Source of the DNA: Frankia sp.
GTDB lineage: Bacteria; Actinomycetota; Actinomycetes; Frankiales; Frankiaceae
Length of the DNA: 8,002 nt
Assembly: GCA_019689615.1 (NCBI GenBank)
Contig: JADGHD010000209.1
Location: 1-8,002 of the forward strand
Reading direction: 5' to 3'
In this document: piece by piece, positions 5,394-8,002 of the stretch
Layout: the number at the start of each line of letters is the position of its first letter
Position numbering within the stretch: the stretch's first letter is position 1
Program-made: the position numbers and the translations under genes
The notes under the pieces: model-generated
Databases searched by the model: none
Told to the model about the DNA's origin: nothing
Seen by the model: the letters and a program-made list of their open reading frames with translations, nothing else

Positions 5394-8002
5394 ATGATGC
5401 TCACCAGGGCTGACGGCCCCGACGTGCCCGGGGCCGCGGCGGCGGCGACGGACACGGGGCCACCCGCCGCGGCGGCCGAGGTGGCCGTGGACGACGCCGC
5501 GGGCGAGCCGGTCCAGACGGACCCGGCGCTGCTCGCGGGGCCCACGGCGGTCGTCGCCGCTCCGGTGGGCCCGCCGCCGGCCGTTCCCGGCGCCGCCGCG
5601 GCACCGGCCGAGGCCGCGCCGCCAGCCGCCGGGAAGAGTGTGGCCGCCGGAACCGGAGACGCCACCGGCTCAGGCGACGTTGCCGGGATTGGCGCCGCCG
5701 CCGTGATGGGCGACGCCGCCGCGCCCGCGGCTGCCTCAGCCCCGGCGGGTCGCGGCACCGGGCGCGCGGACGCCATCACGGTCACCGTCGCATCCACCGC
5801 GCTCGCGCGCCTGGCCGCCGCGGTCGCGGGCGCGGCCCAGCCGGCGCCGGCACGGGCCACCGCACCGGCACCAGCCAGCGACACCGCCTTCGCCAACTGG
5901 CCGATGCTCCTGTCGCTGGACGGTGCCAGCACCGCCCCGATGCCGCGCCGCTCCAGGAACCGCCGCCGGCGACCGGCCACCGCGACCAACCAACCGGCCG
6001 ACCAACCGGTGACCGAGCCGTCCATGGCCGCGGCCTCGCCCGATCCGGCGGCCGACGAGCCGCCCGCAGCGGCGGCACCCGTCACCAGGCTGCCTGTGGC
6101 GCAGCCACATCTGGCCCTGGTCGACACCGCGCTGCCGGCCACCGCCGACGCCAGGCGCGAGGCGCCAGGCGAGGCCGGCCCGCGCAGTGCGCCAGACGCC
6201 GCGGTGCCCGGCTCGCCGGGGACAACGGTGGTCGCGCGCACCAGAGCCACGTCCGGGGCCGAGGGCCAGGCGACCCAGGACGGGCCCAGGAACCGGCCAG
6301 CGACGCCGGCGCGGGAGCCGGCCGGGCAGCCGGCGCCGCCCGCCCTGTCCCCCGCGGCGCGCCCGCCGGCCCCCCCCCCCCTGCCCGGCGGGCCCGGGTA
6401 CCCGGCCGTGGCGCTGCCGGCCGCGCGGCCGGTGCCGACCGGGCCGACGATGACGCTGGTGGCGGCCATGGCGGGGCTCGTCGTCCTGTTGCTGGCCGGG
6501 CTCGCCCTGGCGGCGGCCCGCGGCTGGTTCGGCTCCGGCTGGTCGGCCGTGGCCGGGTTCGTCGGCTCGCTCGTGATCGCCAGCCTGCTGCTCGTGCTGG
6601 TGGCCCGCGCCCGGCCGCTGCTGCGCCGGTTCCGCGGCCGCGACGAGCTGACCGGTCTCGTCGCCCGCCGCGCCTTCCTCGACGCCGCGGCCCGGGTCGT
6701 CGGCGGCGCGGAGCACCGGGCGCGGGAGGCGACCCGGGCGGCGCTGGTCCTCGTCGACCTGAACCGGTTCCGCGAGATCAACAGCGTGCTCGGGCACGAG
6801 AGCGGCGACCGGCTGCTCGTCTTCGTCGCCCGCCGACTGCGCACGCTGCTGCGCCCGGCGGATTTCGCCGCCAGGATCGGCGGCGACGAGTTCGCGGTGC
6901 TGCTGCGCAACGCCGGCCCCGGGCGGGCCGAGGTGTTCGCCGCCCGGCTGCGCGAGGCGCTGCGGGTGCCGGTGCTGCTGGCCGACATGCCGGTGCAGCC
7001 CGAGGTCAGCGTCGGCATCGCCTACGCCCCGGCGCACGGGCGGGGCGTCGGCGAGCTGCTGCGTCACGCCGAGGCGGCGATGGACGAGGCCAAGCGGACC
7101 CGGGCCGGCCAGCACACCTACCAGCGCCACCGGCACGCCCCGCCCGGCCGGGCCCGGCTGCGGCTGCGCGCCGAGCTGCGTGGGGCGCTGGAGGAGGGCC
7201 AGATCGAGCTGCGCTACCAGCCGAAGGCGAACCCGCGCACCGGGCGGGTGGCCGGCGTCGAGGCGCTGGTCCGCTGGCGGCACCCGCGGGAGGGGCTGCG
7301 CGGGCCGGGGGTCTTCCTGCCGGAGATGGAGCAGGCCGGGCTGATGCCGATGCTCACCCGCCAGGTGCTGGAGCTGGCGCTCGCCGACTGCGCCGCCTGG
7401 CGGGCCGCCGGGGCCGAGCTGTCCGTCTCGGTCAACGTGCCGCCGTCGGTCATCGACGACCCGAACTTCGTCAACGTCGTGCGCGACGCGCTCGACCGGC
7501 ACGGCCTCGCCCCGTCGGCCCTGGTCGTCGAGGTGACCGAGGAGGCGCTGATCACGATCCGCGAGCGGGCCAGGTCAACGCTGTCGGCGCTGCGCGGCCT
7601 TGGGGTGCGGGTCAGCCTGGACGACTACGGCACCGGCTTCTGCTCGCTGGCCTACCTGCACGAGCTGCCGGCCGACGAGGTCAAGATCGACCAGCGGTTC
7701 CTGCGGGTCATGCACCGCGACCCGTCCGCGGCCGAGATCGTGCGCTCGACCGTGTCGTTGGCGCACGCCCTCGACCTGAAGATCGTCGCCGAGGGCGTGG
7801 AGACCCGCGCCGTCTGGCAGGCGCTCGCCAGCTGGCGCTGCGACGAGGTGCAGGGCTACTTCGTCTCCCCGCCGCTGGCCGGCGGCCGGGTGCTGGACTG
7901 GCTCGCGGACTGGAGCCGCCGGGTGTCCCGCCGGGCGCCCGCCCCGGTGGTGCCCCCGTCGCCGCGCGACCCCCGCCCCGCGCGCCGGGGCCGCCCCGGG
8001 GG
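5394..8002 (+). CDS. Membrane-anchored GGDEF-EAL protein (diguanylate cyclase/c-di-GMP phosphodiesterase), 3'-truncated by the window
   Basis: The gene is open for at least 869 codons and runs past the window end. Residues 1-350 are Ala/Pro-rich, low-complexity and probably disordered, with a basic patch RRSRNRRRR near 185-195. Membrane spans lie at about 355-376 and 383-404. The GGDEF domain starts at RDELTG (416-421). It has an intact active site GGDEF (496-500) and an inhibitory I-site RPAD (487-490) exactly five residues upstream. The EAL domain begins near 590 and keeps YQPK, EALVRW (Glu623), Asn681, Glu713, DDYGTG (Asp743, Asp744), Lys764, Glu800 and Gln820, so both making and breaking of c-di-GMP look possible. 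No PAS, GAF, HAMP or MHYT domain is visible. The tail after 850 is again Pro/Arg-rich. The start is uncertain: ATG codons at 5394 and 5397 lack a good ribosome binding site, and an in-frame TGA at 5373 sets the upstream limit. Third-position bias is weaker in the N-terminal part. Confidence 0.94.
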   Translation, partial: MMLTRADGPDVPGAAAAATDTGPPAAAAEVAVDDAAGEPVQTDPALLAGPTAVVAAPVGPPPAVPGAAAAPAEAAPPAAGKSVAAGTGDATGSGDVAGIGAAAVMGDAAAPAAASAPAGRGTGRADAITVTVASTALARLAAAVAGAAQPAPARATAPAPASDTAFANWPMLLSLDGASTAPMPRRSRNRRRRPATATNQPADQPVTEPSMAAASPDPAADEPPAAAAPVTRLPVAQPHLALVDTALPATADARREAPGEAGPRSAPDAAVPGSPGTTVVARTRATSGAEGQATQDGPRNRPATPAREPAGQPAPPALSPAARPPAPPPLPGGPGYPAVALPAARPVPTGPTMTLVAAMAGLVVLLLAGLALAAARGWFGSGWSAVAGFVGSLVIASLLLVLVARARPLLRRFRGRDELTGLVARRAFLDAAARVVGGAEHRAREATRAALVLVDLNRFREINSVLGHESGDRLLVFVARRLRTLLRPADFAARIGGDEFAVLLRNAGPGRAEVFAARLREALRVPVLLADMPVQPEVSVGIAYAPAHGRGVGELLRHAEAAMDEAKRTRAGQHTYQRHRHAPPGRARLRLRAELRGALEEGQIELRYQPKANPRTGRVAGVEALVRWRHPREGLRGPGVFLPEMEQAGLMPMLTRQVLELALADCAAWRAAGAELSVSVNVPPSVIDDPNFVNVVRDALDRHGLAPSALVVEVTEEALITIRERARSTLSALRGLGVRVSLDDYGTGFCSLAYLHELPADEVKIDQRFLRVMHRDPSAAEIVRSTVSLAHALDLKIVAEGVETRAVWQALASWRCDEVQGYFVSPPLAGGRVLDWLADWSRRVSRRAPAPVVPPSPRDPRPARRGRPG
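6370..6381 (+). repeat. Run of 12 cytosines inside the GGDEF-EAL gene
   Basis: Twelve consecutive C residues encode consecutive prolines in the linker just before the first membrane span. With the run at 12, the reading frame from 5394 continues correctly into the membrane and catalytic domains. Gain or loss of one base would sever the N-terminal region from the enzyme. This may be a slippage-prone site or a place where sequencing length errors are likely. Confidence 0.9.

Noticed and set aside
5985..6015. Short CCAACC/GACCAACCGG repeats.
   Set aside because: They lie within the low-complexity coding tail of the GGDEF-EAL gene and simply encode NQP/DQP. They are too short and few to be an array.
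4913..7502. Very long minus-strand open frames (4913-7018 and 5736-7502) opposite the GGDEF-EAL gene.
   Set aside because: The plus-strand frame encodes unmistakable GGDEF and EAL motifs; the antisense products are low-complexity Ala/Arg/Gly sequence with no family resemblance.

Overview
The window is very G+C-rich with almost saturated G/C at third codon positions, GTG starts and tightly packed same-strand genes. This is typical of a high-GC actinobacterium. The mix of a Ni/Co importer, a class E sortase and a GGDEF-EAL protein would fit Frankia or a relative, but the genus is a guess from style and content, not something the sequence proves.

Layout, all on the + strand. (1) Bases 1-209 carry the 3' end of an unidentified gene. 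(2) Bases 210-697 are non-coding. They hold a 10-bp perfect inverted repeat (499-525) whose core TTGCGTATTATTCGCAA fits the Streptomyces nickel-uptake regulator (Nur) box, tTGCaa-N5-ttGCAa. An outer 8-bp inverted repeat encloses it, and three degenerate ~21-nt tandem repeats with small hairpins follow. (3) Bases 698-3766 encode a complete group I energy-coupling-factor (ECF) transition-metal importer: CbiM/NikM substrate-binding component, PDGLE-domain small component, CbiQ/EcfT transmembrane coupling protein, and CbiO ATPase with an unusual ~90-residue Ala/Gly/Pro-rich N-terminal extension. (4) A class E sortase starts only 9 nt after cbiO stops, and a 52-codon single-span membrane protein follows it. 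That small protein is of a kind I recognise next to actinobacterial class E sortases. (5) Bases 4824-5393 are mostly non-coding, less G+C-biased and contain palindromes. (6) From 5394 to past the window end lies a large membrane-anchored diguanylate cyclase/phosphodiesterase: ~350 residues of Ala/Pro-rich low complexity, two transmembrane helices, GGDEF with intact I-site, and EAL with its recognisable catalytic residues intact.

How they work together: the importer genes form one transcription unit, probably controlled at the Nur-like site, which would make nickel rather than cobalt the likely substrate. No cobalamin riboswitch is apparent. The sortase and its partner lie close enough to be read through from the importer, an unexpected pairing of metal uptake with cell-surface protein anchoring. 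The c-di-GMP enzyme appears to be a separate unit. I found no mobile element, CRISPR array, rRNA or tRNA. The most interesting signals are the Nur-like operator with its structured leader, the ECF-sortase linkage, and the 12-C tract inside the GGDEF-EAL gene.
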